8,276 nt of DNA from NCBI GenBank assembly GCA_902500695.1, contig CABVRQ010000028.1, positions 1 through 8,276 on the forward strand, read 5' to 3'. Each line of letters opens with the position of its first letter. The stretch's first letter is position 1. Below are positions 1 to 6,025 of this stretch, in pieces. The notes beneath the pieces are model-generated. The model saw only the letters and a program-made list of their open reading frames with translations, searched no databases and was not told where the DNA came from. The DNA is from an uncultured Nitrospira sp. (GTDB lineage Bacteria > Nitrospirota > Nitrospiria > Nitrospirales > UBA8639). Position numbers and translations under genes: made by a program.

Positions 1-65
1 AACAATAAGAAAATTTTTGAGATGAGACGAAGGGAGGCCCGGTCCCCTGCACCCCTCGTACCCAA

Positions 66-788
66 TCACCTCATGACTCCAAATACTTCAGGATCACGGT
101 GGGGTTCCACAATCGCAGCCAGCCCTTGCCCGTCGGAGTTTTGTCCATCCCGCACACACCACGCGTGCCCCCTGCCCTCCAACTTGATGACAAATACACC
201 CCCCAGGAAATAATTCACGAGCCATGCGAACGTGGGAGTCCCCCCGGTCGTCGACGCTGACCAATAGTTGGCCGACTGCACGTTTTGGAACGGATGGACA
301 TCCGGCAAACAGAGCCCCCCGCCTAAGCACAGGACCGAATTGATATCCATCAGGCTCGCCAGTTGCTCCCGCATCGGCAATGCCCAGCCTTTCCGTCCAC
401 CCACCTGGCGGGTGGTACAATGGCTGATCGCCCCGGCCCAGTTAAAGGCGCTCACCGAGGGGGAGGTCTCCCACACGATGCCCGTTTCCCGGTCACAGTA
501 CGCGACGCCATACAGGACTGGAACAAACCGGTCTACACCGGAGAATGTTTGTCCCCCCATCTTTGCCCCACCACATGGTCCGATCGCGCCAGGTTCCGAG
601 TCGGCATACATCTTATTGTTCAGGCTATTGTTCAGGATTTCGGAGTGCGGAAGAATGGCATTCTTCGGTTCGCCCGGCTTGTTCTCTGGCGGTCCGCTAT
701 GGGCCCAGATCACTCCAGGCAGCGCGAGACACAATGCCAGAATCCCCGCCGCCCCCATACCCGCCATGATTGCTCGTTGACCAGACAT
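66..788 (-). CDS. Exported DUF1566 (Lcl C-terminal-like) domain protein
   Basis: A 240-residue protein. Residues about 5-29 form a signal peptide (hydrophobic core GILALCLALPGVIWA, likely cleavage after A29), so it should be exported. Residues about 98-213 match the DUF1566/Lcl C-terminal pattern: CDRETGIVWE, then WAGAISHC, GWALPMREQLASLMD, a NYWSAST block and a closing AWCVRDG. Known members are secreted or surface proteins of uncertain function, so no reaction can be assigned. Six or more cysteines after the signal peptide suggest disulphides. I chose the ATG at 788 because GGGAGG (795-800) lies six bases upstream; a GTG at 839 would put 17 residues of non-signal sequence ahead of the signal peptide. 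The leader upstream is duplicated at 5091-5213. The domain call is firm, the role unknown. Confidence 0.85.
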   Translation of the reverse strand: MSGQRAIMAGMGAAGILALCLALPGVIWAHSGPPENKPGEPKNAILPHSEILNNSLNNKMYADSEPGAIGPCGGAKMGGQTFSGVDRFVPVLYGVAYCDRETGIVWETSPSVSAFNWAGAISHCTTRQVGGRKGWALPMREQLASLMDINSVLCLGGGLCLPDVHPFQNVQSANYWSASTTGGTPTFAWLVNYFLGGVFVIKLEGRGHAWCVRDGQNSDGQGLAAIVEPHRDPEVFGVMR

Positions 789-905
789 TCCATGCCTCCC
801 GGGTTGCGTAAGACTGACAACCCTCCTGGTTCGTCCCACTGGTTAGGAACAAGAGATCGATATTTCCTTCCTTAATATACTGGAGGAGCAATAGGATTGC
901 TATCT
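783..905 (-). repeat. Leader repeat, copy A (upstream of the DUF1566 gene)
   Basis: About 120 bases covering the 5' leader, ribosome binding site and first codons of the DUF1566 gene reappear in the same orientation at 5091-5213. By eye roughly three quarters of positions match with a few short gaps. Exact shared runs include CTTCCTTAATATAC (867-880), CCCTCCTGGTTC and GAACAAGAGA (plus-strand reading). The AT-rich block may hold a -10 element (TATATT on the minus strand), but I find no convincing -35. It could be a conserved promoter/leader module or the remains of a gene duplication. Confidence 0.7.
795..800 (-). promoter_or_regulatory. Ribosome binding site deciding the start of the DUF1566 gene
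   Basis: On the minus strand GGGAGG sits six bases before the ATG at 788-786. It decides the start against the upstream in-frame GTG at 839. The same GGGAGG plus ATG arrangement is kept in the diverged copy at 5103-5108. Confidence 0.7.
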
Positions 906-1108
906 CTCAAGACCGGCGCGCAATCACTCCAACGCTTGGGCGTGAAGTGGATCTGGACATGGGAGTGGGCCGGACATGCTGCTAATTTCTTGCCTTTGGA
1001 ATACGGGGAAACGGTCCGTCTGTTGATTGGAGCGTCAGGCCGGTTACCAGACCTGCGGGGGGATATAGGACGAGAGCGGGTTGTTGGGAAACCAGCGCGG
1101 GGTGGTTG
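906..1108. other. Intergenic stretch with no supported gene
   Basis: This lies between leader repeat A and the dispersed repeat at 1109. A 76-codon plus-strand frame crosses it, but it has no ribosome binding site or recognisable domain and ends inside the repeat, so I do not call it. Weak similarity to the sequence right of copy B (about 5214-5253) hints that the duplication may once have reached into this stretch. Confidence 0.5.
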
Positions 1109-1214
1109 GGGCACCGATCCTTCGTAGAGCCCTTGTCCTGAGCCTTGTCGAATGGAGCAGGATGACCATGTGGGACGAGAGTCTTGCCAACAGTATGCAG
1201 GGATAAGGGAGCGG
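1109..1214 (+). repeat. Dispersed intergenic repeat, copy 1 (right after the nuclease 3' end)
   Basis: This direct repeat has its partner at 2306-2392. The left block GGGCACCGATCCTTCG (1109-1124) matches 15 of 16 bases in the partner. The right block at 1161-1206 matches about 40 of 46 aligned positions of 2333-2377. Between the blocks this copy has 36 bases where the partner has 11. The extra sequence contains CCTTGTCCTGAGCCTTGTCG, which resembles a palindromic repeat unit I recall from many environmental bacterial genomes. The two copies bracket the nuclease gene. Confidence 0.7.
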
Positions 1215-1251
1215 AAGAAGATGGATGCTCAATGGCGAATGGCGGATCTGT

Positions 1252-2190
1252 TCATCTTCGATTCACTGACATCGTTTTGGATTTGGAGCAGCTTTTTCTT
1301 TTTGGTTTTCCCCGGGTTCCATTGATCTTTGATATTTTTCTGTTGACCCATTCGTTTAACTCTGTCCATAAGGTATCCTCACCACTGTCGCCTCTGGTTG
1401 TCTCCTGCGCAAGGGCGAGAATCTCTTGATAGGAACGCACGTGTAACGATACCTGGTCCTGTCTGACTGTCCGGGTGAATTCTTCCCATTCCTGTGCTTT
1501 AACCTTTTTGGCCATGGGCAGATCCGCACTGTCCGCATAGACGATAACCACCGCCGGTTGCTTATTTTTCTGCCGCGCCACCTTATAGGCCACCACCAGA
1601 TTGCGCATCCATTGGTAGGCCGATCCTGCGAATGGGCAGGGCTGATAATCTGTTTCGGCATCGAGATAAAAGACCTTCGGAATAATGTCCCAATATTGGA
1701 TGCCTTGATCACTTAAGGGGCAACGACTGATCATGTCAATTCCGCGAATGCTTTGCTGCATATAATTTCCCTTGCACGGGATAGAGCCATTGCGCCGTAC
1801 CGTTTGCGAACACGCCCCTCCATCCTGTTCGGTGAATTTACATTCAAACAGGATCACCGAATTGGGACTTTCTGCATAGACATCAACCTGCGTCGGGTGA
1901 GGTTCATTGAGCAATGATGTCCGCGCGCGCCATTCCAGGGTGATGTTCCAGGGACCGCCGGCGGGAACCCCGAGGGACGTTGCCAGGGCATCAAGAATTC
2001 CATCGCACTCAGATGAGGTTTTGATGGTGCCGAAGACATCAATAGCCAGTGCTTGGGATGAATGAGCCACATGGGTATCAATGGCTCCTCCCCGGCCTGC
2101 GTGCCACGGAAATGTTTCCCATGGTTCACAGGCTTGATGGGCGGGGGGGAAGATATTGTGTTCAATGCGAGTTCTCGTAGACTGGTCCAT
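1252..2190 (-). CDS. PD-(D/E)XK nuclease, PGN_0703-like putative restriction endonuclease
   Basis: A 312-residue, probably cytosolic protein. H43-SSQALAIDVFG is followed by a beta-hairpin ending in QVDVY (D103) and then ILFECKF (E116, K118). That D-x12-E-x-K arrangement is the metal-binding catalytic signature of the PD-(D/E)XK nuclease fold. After it come C127, C139, C157 (CPL, then GIQYWD) and C185 (CPF, then YQWMRN), which I associate with PGN_0703-like putative restriction endonucleases, from memory. The tail after about residue 285 is strongly basic and may bind DNA. ATG at 2190 is the only reasonable start; its ribosome binding site is weak (AGGGAAAG about 10 bases upstream). No methyltransferase or specificity subunit is adjacent. 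Nuclease fold: good confidence; family: moderate; cleavage specificity unknown. Confidence 0.75.
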   Translation of the reverse strand: MDQSTRTRIEHNIFPPAHQACEPWETFPWHAGRGGAIDTHVAHSSQALAIDVFGTIKTSSECDGILDALATSLGVPAGGPWNITLEWRARTSLLNEPHPTQVDVYAESPNSVILFECKFTEQDGGACSQTVRRNGSIPCKGNYMQQSIRGIDMISRCPLSDQGIQYWDIIPKVFYLDAETDYQPCPFAGSAYQWMRNLVVAYKVARQKNKQPAVVIVYADSADLPMAKKVKAQEWEEFTRTVRQDQVSLHVRSYQEILALAQETTRGDSGEDTLWTELNEWVNRKISKINGTRGKPKRKSCSKSKTMSVNRR

Positions 2191-2305
2191 AGGTGTTGGC
2201 TTTCCCTGAGTAACCGGGATTTCGGATTGGGGTGTTTATGGTATGTATCGGTGAATGGGGCTTGAAGCTGAATATCGAAGTGAGGAAGTTGATTATTTGA
2301 GGCCT

Positions 2306-2392
2306 GGGCACAGATCCTTCGCTCCCGCTCATGATGACCATGTGGGGAGAGAGCCCTGCCAACAGGATGCGGGATAACTTAGGGGGGAGTGG
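2306..2392 (+). repeat. Dispersed intergenic repeat, copy 2 (upstream of the nuclease gene)
   Basis: Direct partner of 1109-1214: GGGCACAGATCCTTCG (2306-2321), an 11-base spacer, then a 45-base block (2333-2377) from GATGACCATGTGGG to GGGATAA that matches copy 1 with about five substitutions and one gap. It lies between the divergent nuclease and kelch genes. Frames that cross it on the minus strand give similar short peptides in both copies, but nothing indicates that they are expressed. Confidence 0.7.
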
Positions 2393-2459
2393 ACCCGGTT
2401 TAAATTTCCCCCTGGGTCGGGCATCACGCATATCGAGGATTTTCCATTTCTCGATTGAG

Positions 2460-2465
2460 TATAAT
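2460..2465 (+). promoter_or_regulatory. Candidate -10 element of the kelch gene (possibly leaderless)
   Basis: A perfect TATAAT ends seven bases before the ATG at 2473. If used, transcription would begin at or next to the start codon, giving a leaderless message, which would explain why no Shine-Dalgarno sequence precedes this ATG. No good -35 is visible at the right distance (GGATTT at 2437-2442 is poor). Confidence 0.35.
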
Positions 2466-2472
2466 TCCGGCC

Positions 2473-3543
2473 ATGCGCTATTTGATGATATCAGCCATCC
2501 GATGCCACGTTTCCGTGGTGATGCTTACGGCCCTCCTCGTGCCGTTCCTCACTGCGCTCTGCCTCATCGTGCTCCCGGAATCCGCGCAATCGGTGCCGCC
2601 CGAGGCGGACCAAGGAGCCTGGCAGACAGCAACCCCTGCACCGACGAAGCGGACTGAGGTGGCTGCCGCGACCTTGAACAATACGATTTACGTCGTGGGC
2701 GGGTTTGAGCAACCCGGCTTCGGGAATTTCATCAATCTTGGGATCACTCCATCCCTCCAGGCATACGATCCAGCCACAGACCGATGGACGGCTAGAGCGC
2801 CCATGCCGATCGGCCTACACCATCTGGGTATCGGGGTGGCAGGCGGCAAGCTCTATGTTATTGGCGGTTACAAACAGGCGGGATTCAGCGTCTGGGCGCC
2901 CGTTGCCACAGTGTATGCCTACGATCCAGCAAGGGACACCTGGGCCGAGCGCGCACCCATGCCGACTCCTCGCGGGGCCTTGTCGGTAACTGCGCACGAC
3001 GGGAAACTGTATGCTATCGGCGGCTACGACCGGAAGGCCAATAGCGCGGCCGTGGAGGTCTACGATCCTGAAGGCAACACCTGGACTGTGCGAACCCCGC
3101 TGCCAACCCCTCGCGATCATCTTGCGGCCGCAACCGTGGCCGGTAAGGTATACGCAATCGGCGGACGCCTGAACGGCGACTATCGCCAGAATCTCTCTGT
3201 CATGGAAGTGTACGATCCCGTCACCGACCGCTGGTCGCGGGCCGCAGATCTTCCGACTGCCCGCAGTGGAATCACCGCCTCCGAATTTGGCGGTCGGATT
3301 TATGTCTTCGGCGGCGAAAAGGAAGAGGGGACATTTATTGAAAACGAGGCGTATGATCCGGCCCATGACGCCTGGCAGACCATGACATCAATGCCGACCG
3401 GACGTCACGGCCTCGGCTCTGCCGTGCTGAATGGCCGCATATTCGTCATCAGCGGCGGGCCGACTCCAGGAGGCTCCTTTAGTGATCTGAACGAAGTCTT
3501 TACTCCACCGGAATCCGTCACCTCCAAACCCTCCAAGCCATGA
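2473..3543 (+). CDS. Exported kelch-repeat beta-propeller protein
   Basis: A 356-residue protein. Residues about 12-40 form a long hydrophobic signal peptide ending near ESAQS, so it should be exported. The mature part is six kelch units with hallmark strands IYVVGG (72-77), LYVIGG (127-132), LYAIGG (179-184), VYAIGG (227-232), IYVFGG (277-281) and IFVISGG (323-329). They alternate with YDP...D.W motifs and MPTPR-like turns. Six units predict a complete six-bladed propeller, the N-terminal WQTATPAPTKR segment helping to close the ring. Kelch propellers usually bind proteins or sugars, and the fold also occurs in galactose-oxidase-type enzymes; no catalytic signature is visible here. A TTG at 2455 would add six residues. 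I prefer the ATG at 2473, though no clear ribosome binding site supports either. It is probably monocistronic. Confidence 0.85.
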   Translation: MRYLMISAIRCHVSVVMLTALLVPFLTALCLIVLPESAQSVPPEADQGAWQTATPAPTKRTEVAAATLNNTIYVVGGFEQPGFGNFINLGITPSLQAYDPATDRWTARAPMPIGLHHLGIGVAGGKLYVIGGYKQAGFSVWAPVATVYAYDPARDTWAERAPMPTPRGALSVTAHDGKLYAIGGYDRKANSAAVEVYDPEGNTWTVRTPLPTPRDHLAAATVAGKVYAIGGRLNGDYRQNLSVMEVYDPVTDRWSRAADLPTARSGITASEFGGRIYVFGGEKEEGTFIENEAYDPAHDAWQTMTSMPTGRHGLGSAVLNGRIFVISGGPTPGGSFSDLNEVFTPPESVTSKPSKP

Positions 3544-3587
3544 GGCGCATATCAGCCTGACAGATCCGGGCCGTGTTAATATTCGAG

Positions 3588-3617
3588 ATGACAATTTTTC
3601 CCTGAGCATCATATAAT
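3588..3617 (+). promoter_or_regulatory. Sigma70-like promoter for ppiC
   Basis: ATGACA (3588-3593, five of six matches to TTGACA), an 18-base spacer, then a perfect TATAAT (3612-3617). Predicted transcription starts near 3624, about 60 bases before the ppiC ATG. It suggests that ppiC is transcribed independently of the kelch gene. Confidence 0.6.
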
Positions 3618-3682
3618 TTACCCATTACAATGGCAGTGGTTATGTTTACCGGATTTTGATTAAGGATTCGAAAGGAGAACGT

Positions 3683-3961
3683 ATGGAGTGGAGAGCCAGT
3701 CATATTTTAGTGAAAGAAAAGGGGTTAGCCGACGATTTGAGAAAACGTCTGAAAACCGGCGGAAAATTTGCCGAGTTGGCGAAAGAATACTCGACCTGTC
3801 CTAGTGGTTCCAAAAGTGGCGATCTGGGGTGGTTTGGTCCCGGCAAAATGGTCAAAGCCTTTGAAGATGCGGTCAAACGCATGGGTCATGGTAGTCTGAG
3901 CCCGGTGATCAAAACCCAATTCGGGTACCACATCATTAAAAAAACCGGGCAGAAAGAATAA
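3683..3961 (+). CDS. ppiC: Parvulin-type peptidyl-prolyl cis-trans isomerase (PpiC/Par10-like)
   Basis: A 92-residue single-domain parvulin, close to the length of E. coli PpiC (93). It catalyses cis-trans isomerisation of peptide bonds preceding proline. It has no signal peptide or anchor, so it should act in the cytosol, unlike SurA or PrsA. Family landmarks are present: SHILVK (H7), FAELAKEYSTCPSG (C39), GGDLG-like SGDLGWFGPGKMV (M56), F60, then TQFGYHII with H83. The paired histidines and the cysteine are the usual active-site residues. The start is clear: AAAGGAG (3671-3677) lies five bases before the ATG. It has its own promoter at 3588-3617 and converges on the lipoprotein gene with 47 bases between their stops. 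Its natural clients cannot be read from context. Confidence 0.93.
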   Translation: MEWRASHILVKEKGLADDLRKRLKTGGKFAELAKEYSTCPSGSKSGDLGWFGPGKMVKAFEDAVKRMGHGSLSPVIKTQFGYHIIKKTGQKE

Positions 3962-3987
3962 GGCCCGCTACAGGGTCTGCCTGGCCT
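3961..3987 (-). terminator. Weak candidate terminator between convergent genes
   Basis: AGGCC (3961-3965) can pair with GGCCT (3983-3987) across a 17-base loop. Read on the minus strand the stem is followed by TATTCTTT, so it could end lipoprotein transcription. The stem is short and the T tract poor, hence low confidence. Confidence 0.25.
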
Positions 3988-4008
3988 AAGAAAGACGACC
4001 GGAGCCAC

Positions 4009-4860
4009 TCAGGGGGCGGTGGTCGGTGAAGAGTCCGCGGGTGGTTGGGGCCTCTGCTGTTTGAGGCGGGAGAGTTCTTCTTTCAGGGAGGCGTTTTCTT
4101 TCTGTAGGGTATCCAGTTCGGTCTCCTCGGCAAATGAAGTGCTGCCGGATGGTTGGGGCGATTCCGATGCCGTGGTTTCCTGAATGTGAGGTGGGTTGGT
4201 CTTGTCGTGGTGTGGTGGTTCGATTTCCAGAAGCGCGTGGTAATCCAATACCAATTCACTCACCGGGGATTTGAATCCTCCGGCCAACCAGGTCGTTCGT
4301 GTCTCTTTTATATAGTCAGTGGGAAAAAACAGCAGCCTCCGCTTCACATCCCTGAGTACGCGAAAGGGATTCTGGTGGATGGCATGAATGCCCTCTTCTT
4401 CCGATGAGACGCGTTCGCGATAATTGGCCAGGAGGATGTGCAACTGCTGATCCTGGAGATACAGGCCGCCGGATGTGACCTCAAGCGCCTGTGATGGTGT
4501 GGAGGCGCCCCAGACGGCGAAGACGACCCAGTCCACAGGGCGGGCGATACTGAACGCCTGCTGTAGAGCTGGAATCAGCCGGAGTAGATCTTCGGGCGCA
4601 AAGACGGCTTGCGCAGGCCTGGAGGCATCCATGAGCCCCCTCCCGTCCTGGACGGCCAGTCGTTTCAGGATGGCCTGGAGATCGGCGGATGACCATTGCA
4701 CAGGGTGCGCGTGACGGGCTTCGGGCTCTGCTGTACCTTTGGGTGAGCTGGCCAGGCCCACGAACACACTGGGATCATCTTCCACCGGCTGAATGATGAA
4801 GCCGGGGCTCGCACACCCTCCCACCCAGAGCGTAAGGACAACGGCCATGATGAGGTTCAT
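4009..4860 (-). CDS. Predicted lipoprotein with C-terminal coiled coil, function unknown
   Basis: A 283-residue protein. The N-terminus is a short lipoprotein signal (MAVVLTLWVGGC), with lipobox VGGC and acceptor C16. D28-D29 are too far from the cysteine to act as a +2 retention signal; +2 is A17, so outer-membrane sorting is possible. Residues about 55-212 form a globular region I do not recognise (landmarks PVDWVVFAVWG, GGLYLQDQQLHILLANY, LVLDYHALLEIEP). A Pro/Ser/Thr/His-rich linker (about 215-243) leads to a coiled coil (about 247-268: LDTLQKENASLKEELSRLKQQ) and a proline-rich end. The ATG at 4860 is supported by AGAGGA (4868-4873) seven bases upstream. A 104-codon frame upstream overlaps this ATG by ATGA but is doubtful. 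The coiled coil may mediate self-assembly or partner binding in the periplasm. Confidence 0.8.
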   Translation of the reverse strand: MNLIMAVVLTLWVGGCASPGFIIQPVEDDPSVFVGLASSPKGTAEPEARHAHPVQWSSADLQAILKRLAVQDGRGLMDASRPAQAVFAPEDLLRLIPALQQAFSIARPVDWVVFAVWGASTPSQALEVTSGGLYLQDQQLHILLANYRERVSSEEEGIHAIHQNPFRVLRDVKRRLLFFPTDYIKETRTTWLAGGFKSPVSELVLDYHALLEIEPPHHDKTNPPHIQETTASESPQPSGSTSFAEETELDTLQKENASLKEELSRLKQQRPQPPADSSPTTAP

Positions 4861-5090
4861 TGTGTTTTCCTCTGTTCGCCCCTAACATGGCTGAGGGTAT
4901 CCCGCTTTCGTCTGTTCGACCAACGGTTTGCAGGCATGAGCAACACCTCGTCTACAGCCGGTCCTCTGGCATCCCTCGAAGAGCCTCCATACGCTTCCGG
5001 TTCACCCCGAAATCGTAGTAGCCGCTGCGCGATGCCGAACAGAAGTGAATGGTTTTTGTCGCCATCTCCGCAATGGTTAATCATTGAGCA

Positions 5091-5213
5091 GACATCCCTG
5101 CACCTCCCTGCGTTGCGTATGACCCACTCCCCTCCTGGTTCTTTCCACCGGTAAAGAACAAGAGAAACCATATATTCTTCCTTAATATACTTGAGGGGGA
5201 AAAAGGAATGCCA
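5091..5213 (-). repeat. Leader repeat, copy B (decayed DUF1566-type leader and start)
   Basis: This is the diverged direct copy of 783-905. On the minus strand it keeps the AT-rich block (5177-5190), the middle blocks, GGGAGG (5103-5108) and an ATG at 5095-5093 followed by TCTGCTCAA, matching the DUF1566 start ATGTCTGGTCAA. Here the fifth codon is TGA, so no DUF1566 protein can be made. Patchy similarity may continue to about 5000. It lies about 230 bases upstream of the lipoprotein start and could supply its promoter, or be the remnant of a lost paralogue. Confidence 0.65.
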
Positions 5214-5389
5214 TCCCGTGGGACTTACGCGCAAACGCCCGACACTGGCGAGTCCAGAGCAGGCAGACGTGGAAGGGAGTCTGACAAGAGGTATCCAAAC
5301 TTCACACTGGGCGGTTTCAAGTTCCAAGTGCAACGGGTGATTGATGACGCAGTTGCGTAAATACTTCCTGGAGCCTCACGAGGCGTATC

Positions 5390-5412
5390 AGGCGTTTTGA
5401 TGGGAAACGCCT
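5390..5412. repeat. Perfect 8-bp inverted repeat (hairpin)
   Basis: AGGCGTTT (5390-5397) and AAACGCCT (5405-5412) are separated by a seven-base loop. A smaller palindrome, GCCTCACGAGGC (5373-5384), lies just to the left. Neither strand has a T run after the stem, so an intrinsic terminator is not well supported. Confidence 0.5.
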
Positions 5413-5643
5413 TCATAAAACCCTGGTGTTGAACTTTTCCTCGGGGGAGTTATTTCAGACAAGTCCTGCAACCTGCGGTGAGAGTATTCTGATCGTCTTG
5501 ACCTCCTTCTCCCATCCTCCCATTGCGCATGATGGATTGAGGCCCTTGCGGTTTGGGCGATGGTGAAATCCAAGCACCCGCTGCTTCACTCTTCACACCC
5601 CGCATGGGCTCGAACGGTGCATTCCGGCCTTATCACCAAGGTT

Positions 5644-5661
5644 CTCCCTATAAAAAGGGAG
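5644..5661. repeat. 6-bp inverted repeat (hairpin)
   Basis: CTCCCT (5644-5649) and AGGGAG (5656-5661) flank the loop ATAAAA. There is no T tract; the role is unknown. Confidence 0.35.
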
Positions 5662-5793
5662 CGCGTGACTTCAAAGAATTACACCATCTCACGTATCTGA
5701 ATGGCTTCAGGGTCATATCTGATTGGAGACACAATCTCTCACTCCACACCGATACCATTTTCCCTAAGCGTTCCTTTTGTTACAAAATTTTCC

Positions 5794-5799
5794 TATAAT
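5794..5799 (+). promoter_or_regulatory. Candidate -10 element upstream of the large membrane protein gene
   Basis: A perfect TATAAT in an AT-rich stretch. The hexamer 17 bases upstream (TTCCTT at 5771-5776) is a poor -35. If used, it would give a leader of about 220 bases before the ATG at 6026. Confidence 0.35.
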
Positions 5800-6025
5800 T
5801 CCGTCAGCTTGTCATTTGTTCGCTCAATGGCGACAGGATCTTCCATTGCGCTCGCATGAATCTTGAGTTTCCGGTAGGTATGAACGGGACAGTGGCTGGC
5901 ATTATTACAATTGGACGTATTGAATTGTTCAACCAAACAGATTTCCTTACCCATCAGCAATGAGATGAAGCAGAAAAGCCTCCTCCGGCAGTCGTCTGGT
6001 TGCAGGAAACACTTGCGAGTGAATC

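Larger units (their letters stand above)
5214..6025. other. Long gap without a supported gene
   Basis: About 800 bases. Frames of 60-80 codons on both strands show no ribosome binding site, domain or plausible composition. The stretch contains hairpins at 5390-5412 and 5644-5661 and a TATAAT at 5794-5799. A 35-codon frame at 5856-5963 has no convincing ribosome binding site. The last 220 bases may be the leader of the large gene at 6026. Confidence 0.6.

Noticed and set aside
268..780. 170-codon plus-strand frames opposite the DUF1566 gene
   Set aside because: Antisense shadows of a gene with clear domain and signal-peptide evidence.
66..839. Longer DUF1566 frame from GTG at 839
   Set aside because: The extension precedes the signal peptide, lies in the duplicated non-coding leader and lacks a ribosome binding site; the ATG at 788 has one.
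897..1127. 76-codon plus-strand frame
   Set aside because: No ribosome binding site or domain, and it runs into a dispersed repeat.
1109..2392. The repeat-flanked nuclease as a transposon or insertion sequence
   Set aside because: The repeats are direct, imperfect and of unequal length; there is no transposase, inverted terminal repeat or clear target-site duplication.
2815..3366. 183-codon minus-strand frame within the kelch gene
   Set aside because: Antisense shadow; the plus-strand frame has six regular kelch units.
3543..3558. AGGC/GCCT hairpin just after the kelch stop as a terminator
   Set aside because: Only four base pairs and no T tract.
3518..3703. 61-codon minus-strand frame across the ppiC promoter
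   Set aside because: It would start inside ppiC, has no ribosome binding site, and covers a good plus-strand promoter.
5091..5213. Leader repeats as phage attachment sites
   Set aside because: No integrase or tRNA gene is present, and divergence between copies is far higher than for recent site-specific integration.
5553..5798. 81-codon plus-strand frame
   Set aside because: No ribosome binding site, crosses a hairpin, and its composition does not look like protein.
5856..5963. 35-codon plus-strand frame (MNLEFPVGMNGTVAG...)
   Set aside because: No convincing ribosome binding site at either possible ATG and nothing recognisable; more likely leader sequence of the gene at 6026.
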